DNA of 64,000 nucleotides from the NCBI RefSeq assembly GCF_050859025.1, contig NZ_CP138200.1, positions 2,976,001-3,040,000 on the forward strand, in the 5' to 3' direction. Below the pieces are notes generated by a model. That model searched no databases. It was not told the origin of the DNA and worked only from the letters and a program-made list of their open reading frames with translations. This document shows positions 51,680 to 60,856 of this stretch, piece by piece; positions within the stretch are counted from its first letter, which is position 1, and each line of letters begins with the position of its first letter. The DNA is from Wukongibacter sp050859025. GTDB lineage: Bacteria > Bacillota > Clostridia > Peptostreptococcales > Caminicellaceae. Made by a program: the position numbers and the translations under genes.

Positions 51680-52525
51680 ATCATACAAAAGAAAGAATCT
51701 ATGAAATAGCAGCATTTACAAGGGTTGTAGATGGTTTTGAATTTGACCGAAATGGTGATGATTTTAGAAATAAAATGCCTTTAGGAGATCTTGAGATATG
51801 TGTTGCTATAAGGGTATAGGATTATAAGGGATGACATGAATGACAGAACATATCAATATGAAATAAATGTGGATGAAGACAGGGCAATGCATTTTGGAAT
51901 AACTAAATATGATATACAGAGACAAATTAATATAGCATTATATGGAACAAAACCTTCAGTTTATAGAAGGGATGGTAATGAATAAAATATTCTTGTAAAA
52001 AGTAAAATAAATAATATAGAAGAACTTGAAAATAAAGTATTCTATAATAGGGAAGAAGATACCCCTTAAGCAGTTTGTGACAATAGGATTTGGTTCCAAG
52101 CTGGATTCTTTAATAAGATATGATAGAGAGCAGACCATAACTGTGACATGTGATGTCGTTCCGGATGGGGATCCGGTAGCTGTCGAAGATAAACTTGAAA
52201 ATGAGATTTTGCCTGACATTGCTATGGGTAATGTAAAAATTAAATTTGATGGAGAAAGGGAAAGTATTTCCGAGAATTTTGGTGTGGTTTGTATATTGGC
52301 TATTTTCGCAGTATTCTTAATCTATGTAATATTGGTAGTTCAATTTAATTCATTTATTCAACCGGTTGTTATATTAGTAACTATACCTCTATCGTTAATA
52401 GGCTCAAGTATATATTCAATAAACCTTTATCTCTTACGGCATTTTTAGGAATTATTTCTTTGATTGGACCTGTCGTTGATAAAAATAGCATATCAATAAT
52501 CTTCATAAACTTCTACCAACTCTAA
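51680..52525 (+). pseudogene. relic of a second RND efflux pump
   Basis: From about 51827 the frame reads NDRTYQYEINVDEDRAMHFG then ITKYDIQRQINIALYGTKPS, in-frame TAA at 51983, a frameshift near 52045, QFVTIGFGSKLDSL ... KIKFDGERESISENFG and VQFNSFIQPVVILVTIP, another shift near 52437 and FLGIISLIGPVVDK. These align with residues about 690-960 of the pump at 7.8 kb. The first 150 bases (IYEIAAFTRVVDGFEFDRNG) are of unclear origin. The adaptor gene is absent. Confidence 0.75.
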
Positions 52526-52659
52526 GTTCCATTTTGCAACCGTAACGTGCTTTTACAATTCCACCTTCATTAATTCAAAATTATAGCTTTAAAAGCACCC
52601 GAACTAAAATCATTGGCATCAAGTTCAGTTAAAATCGCGGAAAAGTGTGTGTTGGCTGT

Positions 52660-53262
52660 TTATGTTCGTTCTGATCTTTTTATTAGACCGTAAAAAAACA
52701 AATCGATTAATTCTTCAAATGTATGGCTGTTAGAAACAAGTAATTCGGAGCCCAAAGATTTTTCTTTTAATCCAATTCTAAAAATATCGATATATAGATA
52801 GATAATTTCATTTGACAGGTTTTTATCTATATAACCTTCGCGTTTTCCTTGGTCATAAAATACAAACATTAGCTCTTTAATTTTATTTTTGTAGTTTTTT
52901 TCTATATGTTCTTCAATTTCGTGATCACTTTTAATAAGTTCTTGTAAAAATTCTCCTTTTAGATAGTAAAGTGAATTTGATTTAGTAGCTATAATTATTT
53001 TTAGCTTTTGAAAAAAGGAAAGGTTATCACTAATAACCCGTTGTACTGCTTTTATATGCTCATCAAAAATCATTTTAATAATTTCACGATAAAGACCATT
53101 TTTATTGTCAAAATATTTGTATATGGTTACTTTTGAAACATTTGCATGGTTTGCAATTTCATCAATACTTACTTTAGAAGGTCCATATTTATTAAACAAT
53201 TCTAGGGCGGATTTCTTTATGTGATTTTGTTTATTAATAGCGCGTTTTATATGTCCATTCAT
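52660..53262 (-). CDS. TetR/AcrR-family regulator beside the RND relic
   Basis: 200 residues. The N-terminal HTH (VSIDEIANHANVSKVTIYKYFDNKNGLYREI, about 30-60) is the TetR signature, with helical ligand-binding C-terminus. Reverse-strand ATG 53262 has AAAGGTGATAATG upstream. Facing the RND relic tail-to-tail suggests it once controlled that pump, although now no intact target adjoins it except the divergent amidohydrolase gene 386 bases away. Confidence 0.88.
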   Translation of the reverse strand: MNGHIKRAINKQNHIKKSALELFNKYGPSKVSIDEIANHANVSKVTIYKYFDNKNGLYREIIKMIFDEHIKAVQRVISDNLSFFQKLKIIIATKSNSLYYLKGEFLQELIKSDHEIEEHIEKNYKNKIKELMFVFYDQGKREGYIDKNLSNEIIYLYIDIFRIGLKEKSLGSELLVSNSHTFEELIDLFFYGLIKRSERT

Positions 53263-53436
53263 TTTATCATTATCACCTTTTTATAACACTAAATTATTCT
53301 GTACTATATAAAATATTATAGTTCATTAAGTTAACGATGTCAAACAAACGTTATATAATAAACTGTACATATTATAAAAGTACGCAGAGTATATGAATAT
53401 GGTGAATGAAAAGACTACACTTATTAAGACAAATTG

Positions 53437-53487
53437 TAATATATATATCTTTACCTATTTAAGGAATAGGTAAAGATATATATATTA
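53437..53487. terminator. 23-bp perfect hairpin before the amidohydrolase gene
   Basis: Arms 53437-53459 and 53465-53487 are perfect complements with the loop TAAGG; the outer part is TATATA-rich and the core is CTTTACCTATT. It lies between divergent promoters, so it could be a terminator, an operator or a small mobile palindrome. Confidence 0.6.
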
Positions 53488-53647
53488 TTTATACCATTTG
53501 TATTGCCTGCCAGTTATTCATAGTAACCAATATGTTACTTTGTTGTTGATAGCAATCATTGACGAAAGGCAATTTTTGTAATAAAATGAACAAAATGAAA
53601 TGAATTAGTACAAAAAGTATTAAAAACGTTTGTGAGGAGGAATTATA

Positions 53648-55396
53648 ATGAAATCTAAATCTGCAAATTATGTAAAATGGGATACTCATCATCATATTAA
53701 TCCTAAAATTTACGAAGATGAGCTTAGAAAAATTGGAATTGATAAGGTTAATGGTCTGAAGCATCCAAAGTGGTCGGAAGAAATGATGCTGAAATGGATG
53801 AAAGAAATTGGCATAGAGAGGGTTATTATGTCAATATCCACACCAGGTGTTCATTTTGGAGATGATTCCCATAGCAGAAGATTATGTAGAAAGCTTAACG
53901 AGTATATGGCAAGTGTAGTTAAAAAGTATCCAGATAAAGTTGGTGCATTTGCAGTAGTACCTCTTCCAGATGTAGAAGGTGCTGTCGAAGAACTAAAATA
54001 TGCATTAGATATATTAAAATTAGATGGTATTGGATTACTTAGTAATTTGAATTTCAATTATTTGGGCAATAAAGAGTTCAGAAAGTTCTATGAAGAGGCA
54101 GACAAAAGAAATGTTATAATTTATGTTCACCCAACCGCACCAGAAATAGCAACAAAATATTATTTATTGAATTATATGTATTTCTTTAAGCTAGATACTA
54201 CACGTACTATAATTGATTTCATGAGAGGTGGCTATCACAGAAATTTTCCGAATATTAAGTTTCTTCTTTCTCATGGTGCTGGAGTTTTACCAGCAGTTTA
54301 TCCAACTCTTATTAAAGCATTGAAAGAAGAAAATCCAAATATTGAAGCAGAATTTGAACAATGGAAATCACAACTATTCGTTGATACTGCATTAATATCT
54401 TATCCTGATGAAATGCTGCCGACTACATTTGATTTTTTTGGTGCTAACCATATTGTATATGGAAGTGATTTATGTTGGGCACAAATGAGTTATAAATATT
54501 ATACGAAACAGCTTGGTAAGTTAGATTTAAAACATGAACAATTTGAAAAAGTGTTTAAAGACAATATTAGAAGAGCCTTTAAAGCCAAGGAACCAGTTAA
54601 GTATTTTTCAGTTAATAATGTTAGACCAGAATCATATGGAGAAGAGAAGAAAAATAAAATAAAATATCACTATCATTGTTTTCCTGTAAGTGTTGTTGAG
54701 CATATAAAAAGAATAAATGCTTCTTTTTGCAGTGACAAGATTGAACTCTGGGATACAAAAAAAGCTCTTAGCTGGATGAATAAAACACATTACGAGAAAA
54801 TGATGATTTCTCTTGATATTCCTGAATTGTGGAAGCTAAAAGATGATGATATTACAGCAGTTCTCAGGACGTATAATGAATCAGTGGCAAAAATTAGGAT
54901 AGAAAATCCGCAAAAGGTGGAAGCTTTTGGAGCAGTTGATTTTGAAAATGTTGAGCATGCGTTAAAAGAAGTAGATTATTGTTTAAATAACTTAAAACTA
55001 GATGGTATATGTATTTATGTAAAAATGGTTGGCAAAACATATGATGAGATGTTTGATGATAGATTACTAAAGAAGCTTATGGAAGCTGGAGCACCTGTTT
55101 TAGTTCATCCTAAAGATTCTAGTGGAATACCGATTTCTAATGTGAATTATCTTGATTCTGTAGTATTTGCATTTAGCATGCTATATTTAGATAAATATGA
55201 ATATTTAAAGAATACCGACTATATTTTAACTCATACAGCTGGATTAGTACGATTCTTGGCAAGACCTGTAGGGATTATGTATTATGTTGATCCACAGAAG
55301 CATGAATCTAGAAAAAGACAAGCATTTGTTGATATTTTTATAACAAAGAAAGAAACCGGTGCTAATTATTTAAAAAATGTAAAGATTGATGATTAA
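53648..55396 (+). CDS. tandem amidohydrolase-2 protein, second domain degenerate
   Basis: 582 residues. The first domain (about 8-330) is a complete amidohydrolase-2 (ACMSD-like) barrel: DTHHH (12-16, metal ligands), YVHPTAP (about 159), LLSHGAG (about 206) and YGSDLCWA (about 270, catalytic Asp). The second domain (about 335-582) repeats the plan: YHYHCFP, VEHALKEVDYCLNNLKLDGI, VLVHPKDSSG, LTHTAGLVRF. It lacks the final GSD aspartate and ends with IFITKKETG. GAGGAGG precedes ATG 53648. Substrate unknown; a decarboxylase or hydrolase acting on an aromatic acid is the family expectation. Single gene. Confidence 0.85.
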   Translation: MKSKSANYVKWDTHHHINPKIYEDELRKIGIDKVNGLKHPKWSEEMMLKWMKEIGIERVIMSISTPGVHFGDDSHSRRLCRKLNEYMASVVKKYPDKVGAFAVVPLPDVEGAVEELKYALDILKLDGIGLLSNLNFNYLGNKEFRKFYEEADKRNVIIYVHPTAPEIATKYYLLNYMYFFKLDTTRTIIDFMRGGYHRNFPNIKFLLSHGAGVLPAVYPTLIKALKEENPNIEAEFEQWKSQLFVDTALISYPDEMLPTTFDFFGANHIVYGSDLCWAQMSYKYYTKQLGKLDLKHEQFEKVFKDNIRRAFKAKEPVKYFSVNNVRPESYGEEKKNKIKYHYHCFPVSVVEHIKRINASFCSDKIELWDTKKALSWMNKTHYEKMMISLDIPELWKLKDDDITAVLRTYNESVAKIRIENPQKVEAFGAVDFENVEHALKEVDYCLNNLKLDGICIYVKMVGKTYDEMFDDRLLKKLMEAGAPVLVHPKDSSGIPISNVNYLDSVVFAFSMLYLDKYEYLKNTDYILTHTAGLVRFLARPVGIMYYVDPQKHESRKRQAFVDIFITKKETGANYLKNVKIDD

Positions 55397-55550
55397 TAAA
55401 TATCAGCAAATTAAGAGGATGGAAGATTGAAACTTGCTCTTGCACAGACGATAGATGATATCTATATTGTATGTACGATTATAGCTACTATAGCTCTTTA
55501 AAGGAGTCTCCCATGAAGAAAGACATAGAATGACAATAATATAAAATACT

Positions 55551-55579
55551 TTGAAATTGATATAGATGAAAAATGAATA
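55551..55579 (+). promoter_or_regulatory. promoter of the orphan riboswitch
   Basis: TTGAAA (55551-55556), 17 bases, TGAATA (55574-55579). The predicted start is just before the aptamer. Confidence 0.5.
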
Positions 55580-55583
55580 ATTA

Positions 55584-55676
55584 ACACTAAGGGCAAACCT
55601 GTTGAAAAATAGGGACGCAAAACCATAGGATCTAAGGTGCTTGTCGGCACTATGATAGCCTGACTGCTGAGCTGTA
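55584..55676 (+). ncRNA. cyclic-di-GMP-I (GEMM) riboswitch
   Basis: In order it shows ACACTAAGGGCAAACC, AGGGACGCAAAACC (the tetraloop-receptor strand), ATCTAAGG, a short hairpin GTGC-TTGTCG-GCAC, and ATGATAGCCTGACTGC. These are the conserved blocks of class I c-di-GMP aptamers in the right order and spacing. A weak terminator-like stem (AACCTGCC/GGTAGGTT, 55685-55704) follows. Downstream lies only a disrupted XRE-type gene and an IS3 element, so its natural target has been lost or broken. Confidence 0.85.
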
Positions 55677-55684
55677 CATGTCTT

Positions 55685-55717
55685 AACCTGCCCTTCGGTA
55701 GGTTCTTTCATTTTTAA
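55685..55717 (+). terminator. expression-platform terminator of the riboswitch
   Basis: AACCTGCC-CTTC-GGTAGGTT with one mismatch, then CTTTCATTTTT. Confidence 0.55.
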
Positions 55718-55900
55718 TGACATAGCATATGTATAATGTGGTTGAAGGTAAACTAAAATTGCAAAACAATATGGACAAGCTGTGAAGAATTATTAAATAT
55801 GATAGGAAAGAAAATAACCTCACTCAAGAGCATGATATGCTCCCCTTGTAGTGGACAGTTTAAATAATAAAACTGTTTGCTACGAGGAGGAGCATTTTCT

Positions 55901-56584
55901 ATGGGAAGAAAACCTAAGGTTTCTTGTGAATTAAAGCTAGGAGCAGTTATGAAATACCTAAATAATGAAGGATCATACGAAACAATTGCATCCATGTATG
56001 ATATTAATTGGACAACTTTAAGAGCCTGGGTAAAAAATTACCAAGCATTGGGCGCTGATGGACTTCGCGCAAAATCTACAAATAAGCACTATAGTGCCTC
56101 ATTTAAAGTACAAGTTATAAATTCATATTTAAATGGAGAAGGTTCATTTATTGATCTATCTAAAAAGTATAAGATACCTTCTAAAAGAACCATAATGAAT
56201 TGGGTTTTAAAGTATAATAGTCATGAACAGTTAAAATCTTCAGGTACGGGAGGAGCTATTGTCATGACTAAAGGAAGAAAAACAACACTCGATGAACGCA
56301 TTGAGATTATAGAATATTGTATTGATAATGAGTGTAACTATGCAAAGACGGCTGAAAAATTCCAAGTATCCTATCAGCAAGTTTACACTTGGACTAAGAA
56401 ATATAAAAAAAGCGGGATTGAAGGATTACAAGACCGAAGAGGTAAGGGCAAAACAGAAAGTGAGTTAACTGAAATTGAAAAACTAAGAGCACAAAATAAG
56501 CTGCTACAAGCAGAAAATCGCAAACAGCAGATGGAGATAGATTTTCTAAAAAAGTTAGAAGAGATAGAAAGGAGGCGGTCCTAA
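55901..56584 (+). CDS. IS3 OrfA (two helix-turn-helix units)
   Basis: About 227 residues from ATG 55901, just after AGGAGGAG (55884-55891); the frame is open from 55877. There are two HTH_29-like units, YLNNEGSYETIASMYDINW (about 20) and YCIDNECNYAKTAEKFQVSYQQVYTW (about 145), with a helical region between and a C-terminal leucine-zipper-like EKLRAQNKLLQAENRKQQ. OrfA binds the IR ends. The slippery AAAAAAG at 56548-56554 lies 30 bases before its stop and leads into the orfB frame. Confidence 0.85.
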   Translation: MGRKPKVSCELKLGAVMKYLNNEGSYETIASMYDINWTTLRAWVKNYQALGADGLRAKSTNKHYSASFKVQVINSYLNGEGSFIDLSKKYKIPSKRTIMNWVLKYNSHEQLKSSGTGGAIVMTKGRKTTLDERIEIIEYCIDNECNYAKTAEKFQVSYQQVYTWTKKYKKSGIEGLQDRRGKGKTESELTEIEKLRAQNKLLQAENRKQQMEIDFLKKLEEIERRRS

Positions 56585-57468
56585 GTAATGTAAGACATGA
56601 AACGATTTACACAACGATAAAAGAATTAAATAAATCAAAGAGTTATTCGATTTCAGAATTATGTACATATATTGAAATCCCACGCTCATCCTACTACAAG
56701 TGGAACAATCGCAATGAAAGCAAAAATGAAAATTTCAACAAACACCTTGTTGAAATTATTAAAGAGAAGTATGAAGAACAAGATGGAATTCCAGGTTATC
56801 GGCAAATGACCATAATCATCAATCGTGAGACTGATTTTCATGTAAATCACAAAAGAATCTATCGCTTAATGGATATCCTTGGCTTAAAATCAGTTTGTAG
56901 ACCTAAGAAAAAGAAATATGTGAAATCGACACCTGAAACGACAGCCGAAAATATCTTAGATCGCAAATTTAATGCTAACAACTTTGGTGAAAAGTGGTTA
57001 ACAGATGTGACTGAGTTTAAATACGGTGCAAATAGCAAAGCTTATCTTAGTGCAATTATTGATTTGGCAGATAAAAGTGTCGTTGCTTACGTGCTTGGAA
57101 AGTCAAATAATAACTCACTGGTATTCGAAACCTTTAAAAGGGCAAATGAAATTCATCCAAATGTAACGCCACTATTTCACAGCGACAGGGGGTTTCAATA
57201 CACCTCAAAACTGTTTAAAAATATGTTAGAAAAAGCTGGAATGACTCAAAGTATGTCTCGTGTAGGACGCTGTATTGATAATGGCCCAATGGAAGCCTTC
57301 TGGGGAATGTTAAAATCTGAAATGTATCACTTAAATAAATTTGATACATATGAAGAATTAGAACAATCTATTGATAAATATATATACTTTTATAATAACC
57401 GACGATACCAGAAGCGATTGAAGAGCATGACCCCAATCGAATATCGTAAACAATTATTAGCTGCATAA
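56554..57468 (+). CDS. IS3 OrfB integrase (made by -1 frameshift)
   Basis: About 305 codons in the -1 frame after the A AAA AAG slip. An N-terminal HTH-like part (SYSISELCTYIEIPRSSYYKW, then PGYRQMT, HVNHKRIYRLM) is followed by an rve integrase core with the DDE set: LTDVTEFKY (D), FHSDRGFQYTS (D) and DNGPMEAFWGMLKSE (E at about GMLKSE). KRLKSMTPIEYR ends it. No good independent start or ribosome site exists upstream of ATG 56806, which already lies inside the N-terminal part, so expression as an OrfAB fusion is expected. Confidence 0.85.
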   Translation, partial: VRRDRKEAVLSNVRHETIYTTIKELNKSKSYSISELCTYIEIPRSSYYKWNNRNESKNENFNKHLVEIIKEKYEEQDGIPGYRQMTIIINRETDFHVNHKRIYRLMDILGLKSVCRPKKKKYVKSTPETTAENILDRKFNANNFGEKWLTDVTEFKYGANSKAYLSAIIDLADKSVVAYVLGKSNNNSLVFETFKRANEIHPNVTPLFHSDRGFQYTSKLFKNMLEKAGMTQSMSRVGRCIDNGPMEAFWGMLKSEMYHLNKFDTYEELEQSIDKYIYFYNNRRYQKRLKSMTPIEYRKQLLAA

Positions 57469-57806
57469 AAAGAACGCTAACCAATATTTGATTAGCGTAA
57501 GTTTATATTATTTTCACTGTCCACTTGACAGGGGCATGTTCAGCAGATAGCTGAGAAAATTAATATTATATCCCGCTATTTCATGTCTATTGAGAATGAA
57601 AATAAGAAGCTAAACTATAATGTTCTTTTTAATCTTATACGTGAATTAAGCATATCTGCAGATACGATTTTTTTCTTGAAAAACTACATGATGATACAAA
57701 AGTTGAGCAGCTTATCCAATTATTGTATATGTGCAATGAGAAAGAACTTAAGGTTAGAACTGCGTCTATAAAAGCTTTGCTGAACAATAAAAAGCATATT
57801 ATATAA

Positions 57807-58375
57807 CAGCCCTTATTTGGGGACATAAAATCCTTAATGCAATCAGACTAAATGAGCGTGATTATCTAAGTGGCATAGTTGAGGCTGATGAAACATTCTT
57901 CTTAGAATCTTTTAAAGGCAATCATAAGAAAAGCAAGACATTTACAATGCCTAGACCACCAAGAAAGCGTGGTGGAAAGTCAAATTATAGAGGCGTAAGC
58001 TATGAACAAATATGTGTTCTTTTGCAATGGATAGAAATAATCGTGTGATTGGAGAACCTGCTTGCAAAGGGCGTATTTCCCATGAGAAAATTAGTGACGT
58101 CCTTAATGGGCATATAAGTTTTACCTCTATTATTTGCACAGATAAACATAGAAGCTATATAGGATTTACTAATAAGGTAGGGCTTGAATTAAAGCAAGTA
58201 CATTCGACTTCTAAAGTAAATGGAATATACCATATTCAACACATAAATTCTCTGCATAGCAGATTGAAGGGTTGGATGAGGGCTTTTAAAGGAGTATCTA
58301 CAAAATATCTAATTAACTATATATATTGGTTTAAGTTCCTTGAAAGCATTAAGAAAAGCGATATGGAGGAGTAAA
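57807..58375 (+). pseudogene. IS1595/ISXO2-type transposase relic
   Basis: IWGHKILNAIRLNERDYLSG then IVEADETFFLES (first DDE Asp) and RGGKSNYRGVSYEQICVL run in one frame. After a frameshift near 58015, AMDRNNRVIG, TDKHRSYIGF (second Asp) and HIQHINSLHSRLKGWMRAF with the third acidic site region follow to 58375. The N-terminal zinc ribbon is missing. Inactive. Confidence 0.75.
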
Positions 58376-58652
58376 TTATTCAGCCATTTAAAGCCTGTTC
58401 AGAATTTGATTTTAGAGGAACTACCAAAACCCTTAGAAAACGCCCTCATAGCATTGCATAAATTTGAGCATAACAAAAGAAGACACAATTGTCTTCTTCT
58501 AGAATGTTTTTCGATAACCTTTCGCTATTTGTTAAAGGTTTATTTGTATCTCCTAAAAAAGATGATGTGAAACAAGTGTCAACTTGTGCATATTTATTAT
58601 AATGTGAAAATATTCCGACCCATTTTTCCTATACCGATTAGTGTAAGTATAT

Positions 58653-59612
58653 TTAAAATAAATCAGTACTTAAGTACTTTAAACCACTATCATTAAGTGT
58701 TAGTATAATATTTTTTCCCTTCTCTTTGCCTTTCAACAGCTGAATTGCTGCACAGACATTAGCTCCTGATGAAAATCCGACAAATGTCCCCTCTAATCTG
58801 GCAAGGTCTCTTGTCATTTGGATAACCTCTTCGTCTGTCACCTGTATACATCCATTAATTAGTTCTTTATTTACCTTTGATAAATTCATAGCATATCCAC
58901 ATCCTTGAATCTGGTGACGTCCTTCGTTGATGAGATTTTTTCCTGCATATACTGCAGCATTAGCAGGTTCAACAATATAGCAACGTATATTTTTATTATA
59001 TTCTTTAAATTTTTCTGCACAACCTTCAAATGTACCACCACTTCCTACGATGTCAACAAAACAATCTATTTTACCATCACATTGTTCCAACATTTCCACA
59101 GCAGTATGAAGCAAGTGAGCTCTATAGGAACTATCCAAATTGAACTGGTCTGCACGAAAGGCATTTCTCTCCTTTGTTAATTTTACAGTCATTTCTTCTA
59201 CTAATTTTAAATCTTCTCCTGATACTTGCCCTTTTACTGAATTCTTAGCCTGTGGAACTATAATAACTTCTGCTCCAAGTGTACGCATCATCTTAGCTCG
59301 TTCCATAGAGTTTCCTTCTGACATAACTGCTATAAAAGGATGTCCTTTTGCTTGACAGACAATTGAAAGGCCTGTACCTGTATTTCCACTTGTTAGCTCA
59401 ATAACTGTCTGACCAGGCTTTAATTCACCACTAGCTTCAGCTTCTTTAATCATCTGCAAAGCAGGACGATCTTTTTTACTGAATCCAGGATTCAAATACT
59501 CTAATTTTGCAAAGATATTTCCTTCTACTCCATAGTGTTTTGTAATCCTACTAAGTCGTAACATAGGAGTTTCTCCTATAGCCTCATAAATATTTTCCAT
59601 TAATTTTTTCAT
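58653..59612 (-). CDS. cysteine synthase family PLP enzyme
   Basis: 319 residues, fold-type II. NPGFSKKDRP (41-50) carries the PLP lysine (K47), TSGNTG (74-79) is the substrate loop and VGSGGTFEG binds the PLP phosphate. The usual GGSVKDR is changed to GFSKKDR. It makes cysteine from O-acetylserine and sulfide, or acts as a related beta-replacement enzyme. The reverse-strand ATG 59612 has GGAGG nearby. It is divergent from an XRE-cupin regulator across a 44-bp near-perfect palindrome, so control by that regulator is likely. Confidence 0.9.
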   Translation of the reverse strand: MKKLMENIYEAIGETPMLRLSRITKHYGVEGNIFAKLEYLNPGFSKKDRPALQMIKEAEASGELKPGQTVIELTSGNTGTGLSIVCQAKGHPFIAVMSEGNSMERAKMMRTLGAEVIIVPQAKNSVKGQVSGEDLKLVEEMTVKLTKERNAFRADQFNLDSSYRAHLLHTAVEMLEQCDGKIDCFVDIVGSGGTFEGCAEKFKEYNKNIRCYIVEPANAAVYAGKNLINEGRHQIQGCGYAMNLSKVNKELINGCIQVTDEEVIQMTRDLARLEGTFVGFSSGANVCAAIQLLKGKEKGKNIILTLNDSGLKYLSTDLF

Positions 59613-59658
59613 CTTTCTTGCCTCCCTATAATAATTACGTTATAATTAATTATAGTTT

Positions 59659-59702
59659 ACGATTGTAAAATATAATTAACGTTAAATATATTTTACAATC
59701 GT
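59659..59702. promoter_or_regulatory. 44-bp palindrome between cysteine synthase and XRE-cupin genes
   Basis: Left arm ACGATTGTAAAATATA (59659-59674), right arm TATATTTTACAATCGT (59687-59702), with an inner perfect TTAACGTTAA (59676-59685); only one opposed pair mismatches (59675/59686). Placed between two divergent starts, it is a strong operator candidate. Confidence 0.75.
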
Positions 59703-59743
59703 TAATAATACTTGTCAATAGTAATAAAGGAGGCCAAGTACTT

Positions 59744-60295
59744 ATGAATATAAATTTAATTATTGGTGAAAATCTGAAAAGACTTCGTAACGAGAGAAAT
59801 TTGAGTTTAAGTCAACTTGCAGAACTATCCAATATTAGTAAAGTTATGCTTTCTCAAATAGAAAAAGGTGAAACCAATCCAACAATAAATACCATCTGGA
59901 AAATAGCTGCTGGCTTAAATATTCCCTATACATCATTGTTAGAACGGCAACAACAGGATGCTTATGTTATAAAAAAATCGGACATAGTTTCACAAATAAC
60001 TGATGATGGACAATATCGTCTTTATTGTTACTATTCTAATACACCTCATCATAATTTTGAGCTTTTTCAAATGGAACTTGATGAAGGATGTAGATATACT
60101 TCTGTCGGACACCCTGAAAAGTCTGAAGAATATTTAATGGTTTTAGAAGGACAATTAACTCTAGAAATAAACAATGAAACCTTTATATTGAATGCTGATG
60201 ACACAATTACTTTCACCGCTTCTGCTAAGCATGTTTACTTCAATAGTAGAAAAGGCATCTTAAAAGCTGTTATAATAAATTTTTATCCTGTCTAG
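59744..60295 (+). CDS. XRE regulator with C-terminal cupin domain
   Basis: 183 residues: HTH_3 (about 8-62, LKRLRNERNLSLSQLAELSN ... ISKVMLSQIEKGETNP), then a cupin sensor (about 105-175, GCRYTSVGHPEKSEEYLMVLEG and GKHVY-like AKHVYFNSRKG). Regulators of this SutR/PuuR-like architecture often control sulfur or amino-acid genes and sense a small metabolite. AGGAGG precedes ATG 59744. Divergent from cysteine synthase over the palindrome. A terminator follows at 60347. Confidence 0.92.
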   Translation: MNINLIIGENLKRLRNERNLSLSQLAELSNISKVMLSQIEKGETNPTINTIWKIAAGLNIPYTSLLERQQQDAYVIKKSDIVSQITDDGQYRLYCYYSNTPHHNFELFQMELDEGCRYTSVGHPEKSEEYLMVLEGQLTLEINNETFILNADDTITFTASAKHVYFNSRKGILKAVIINFYPV

Positions 60296-60346
60296 AAATG
60301 ATTTAACTATTAAACATTTCTCATATTATAATGAAGAACATAATAA

Positions 60347-60385
60347 AAAGAGTGCTTGATGCACTTCATGCACTTCTTTTTTTTG
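60347..60385 (+). terminator. terminator of the XRE-cupin gene
   Basis: AAGAGTGC ... GCACTTCTT with an inner stem (TGCAC repeats), followed by eight T. Confidence 0.7.
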
Positions 60386-60519
60386 TCACCTTTTAAGTTT
60401 TATAAAATCCACTAGTATTACTTCTATTACTTCGTAAATTCTGATTTATTGATGTTAGTATAAATTGATAGACACGAAAAGTAAGATATAATATAAATAT
60501 CTGAAAGGACGTGTCAAAC

Positions 60520-60787
60520 ATGAAAAACAAAGGAAAAAGATACGATCAAGAATATAAAGAAATGATCGTGAATCTTTACAATTCAACCGATTGTACTTAT
60601 GCGAGTCTCGAAAGCGAATATGGCATATCAACTGCTACAATCCAAAGATGGGTAAAACAACCTACACCCATTAAAATAGAAGATAATGAATCAATGTCTC
60701 CTCAGAAGATGAATACAAGTTTGGAGCTTTTTTAGAAGAAGATGATGAATATTTAGAATTAGAAGATGACGAGGAATTACCACTTTA
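60520..60787 (+). pseudogene. IS3 OrfA head joined to an acidic tail fragment
   Basis: ATG 60520 gives KRYDQEYKEMIVNLYNSTDC and YGISTATIQRWVKQ, the N-terminal HTH of IS3 OrfA, ending at 60735. In another frame DEYKFGAFLEEDDEYLELED and a stop at 60787 follow, belonging to something else. GAAAGGACG lies upstream. It is a deletion remnant; no OrfB is present. Confidence 0.6.
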
Positions 60788-60856
60788 AAATATGTTTTGT
60801 TAGATATAGATAAAAAGCAACAGTAAATTTAAAAATTAAGAAAGGATAAATAGGTC

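Larger units (their letters stand above)
55838..57536 (+). mobile_element. IS3-family (IS150-like) insertion sequence
   Basis: Imperfect terminal inverted repeats: TGCTCCCCTTGTAGTGGACAG (left, read as TGCTCCCC plus GTGGACAG) and TGCCCC...AAGTGGACAG read inward from 57536. It contains overlapping orfA and orfB with a -1 frameshift signal. All reading frames look intact, so it may be active. A direct repeat of the target is not obvious. Confidence 0.8.
55771..57806 (+). pseudogene. XRE-type regulator gene interrupted by the IS3 element
   Basis: Before the insertion, one frame reads RKENNLTQEHD, the start of an HTH_3 domain. After it, from 57540, QQIAEKINIISRYF and NKKLNYNVLFNLIRELSIS continue into LHDDTKVEQLIQLLYMC and a stop at 57806 after one frame change near 57675. 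The two flanks look like one small XRE regulator of about 110 residues. The match is by pattern only. Confidence 0.5.

Noticed and set aside
53280..53360. TetR operator TTAACG...CGTTA before the 52.7-kb regulator
   Set aside because: The inverted halves are only five or six bases in very AT-rich DNA; too weak to list as a feature.
55403..55723. 106-codon reverse ORF over the riboswitch
   Set aside because: It is antisense to a conserved aptamer and has no family match or ribosome site.
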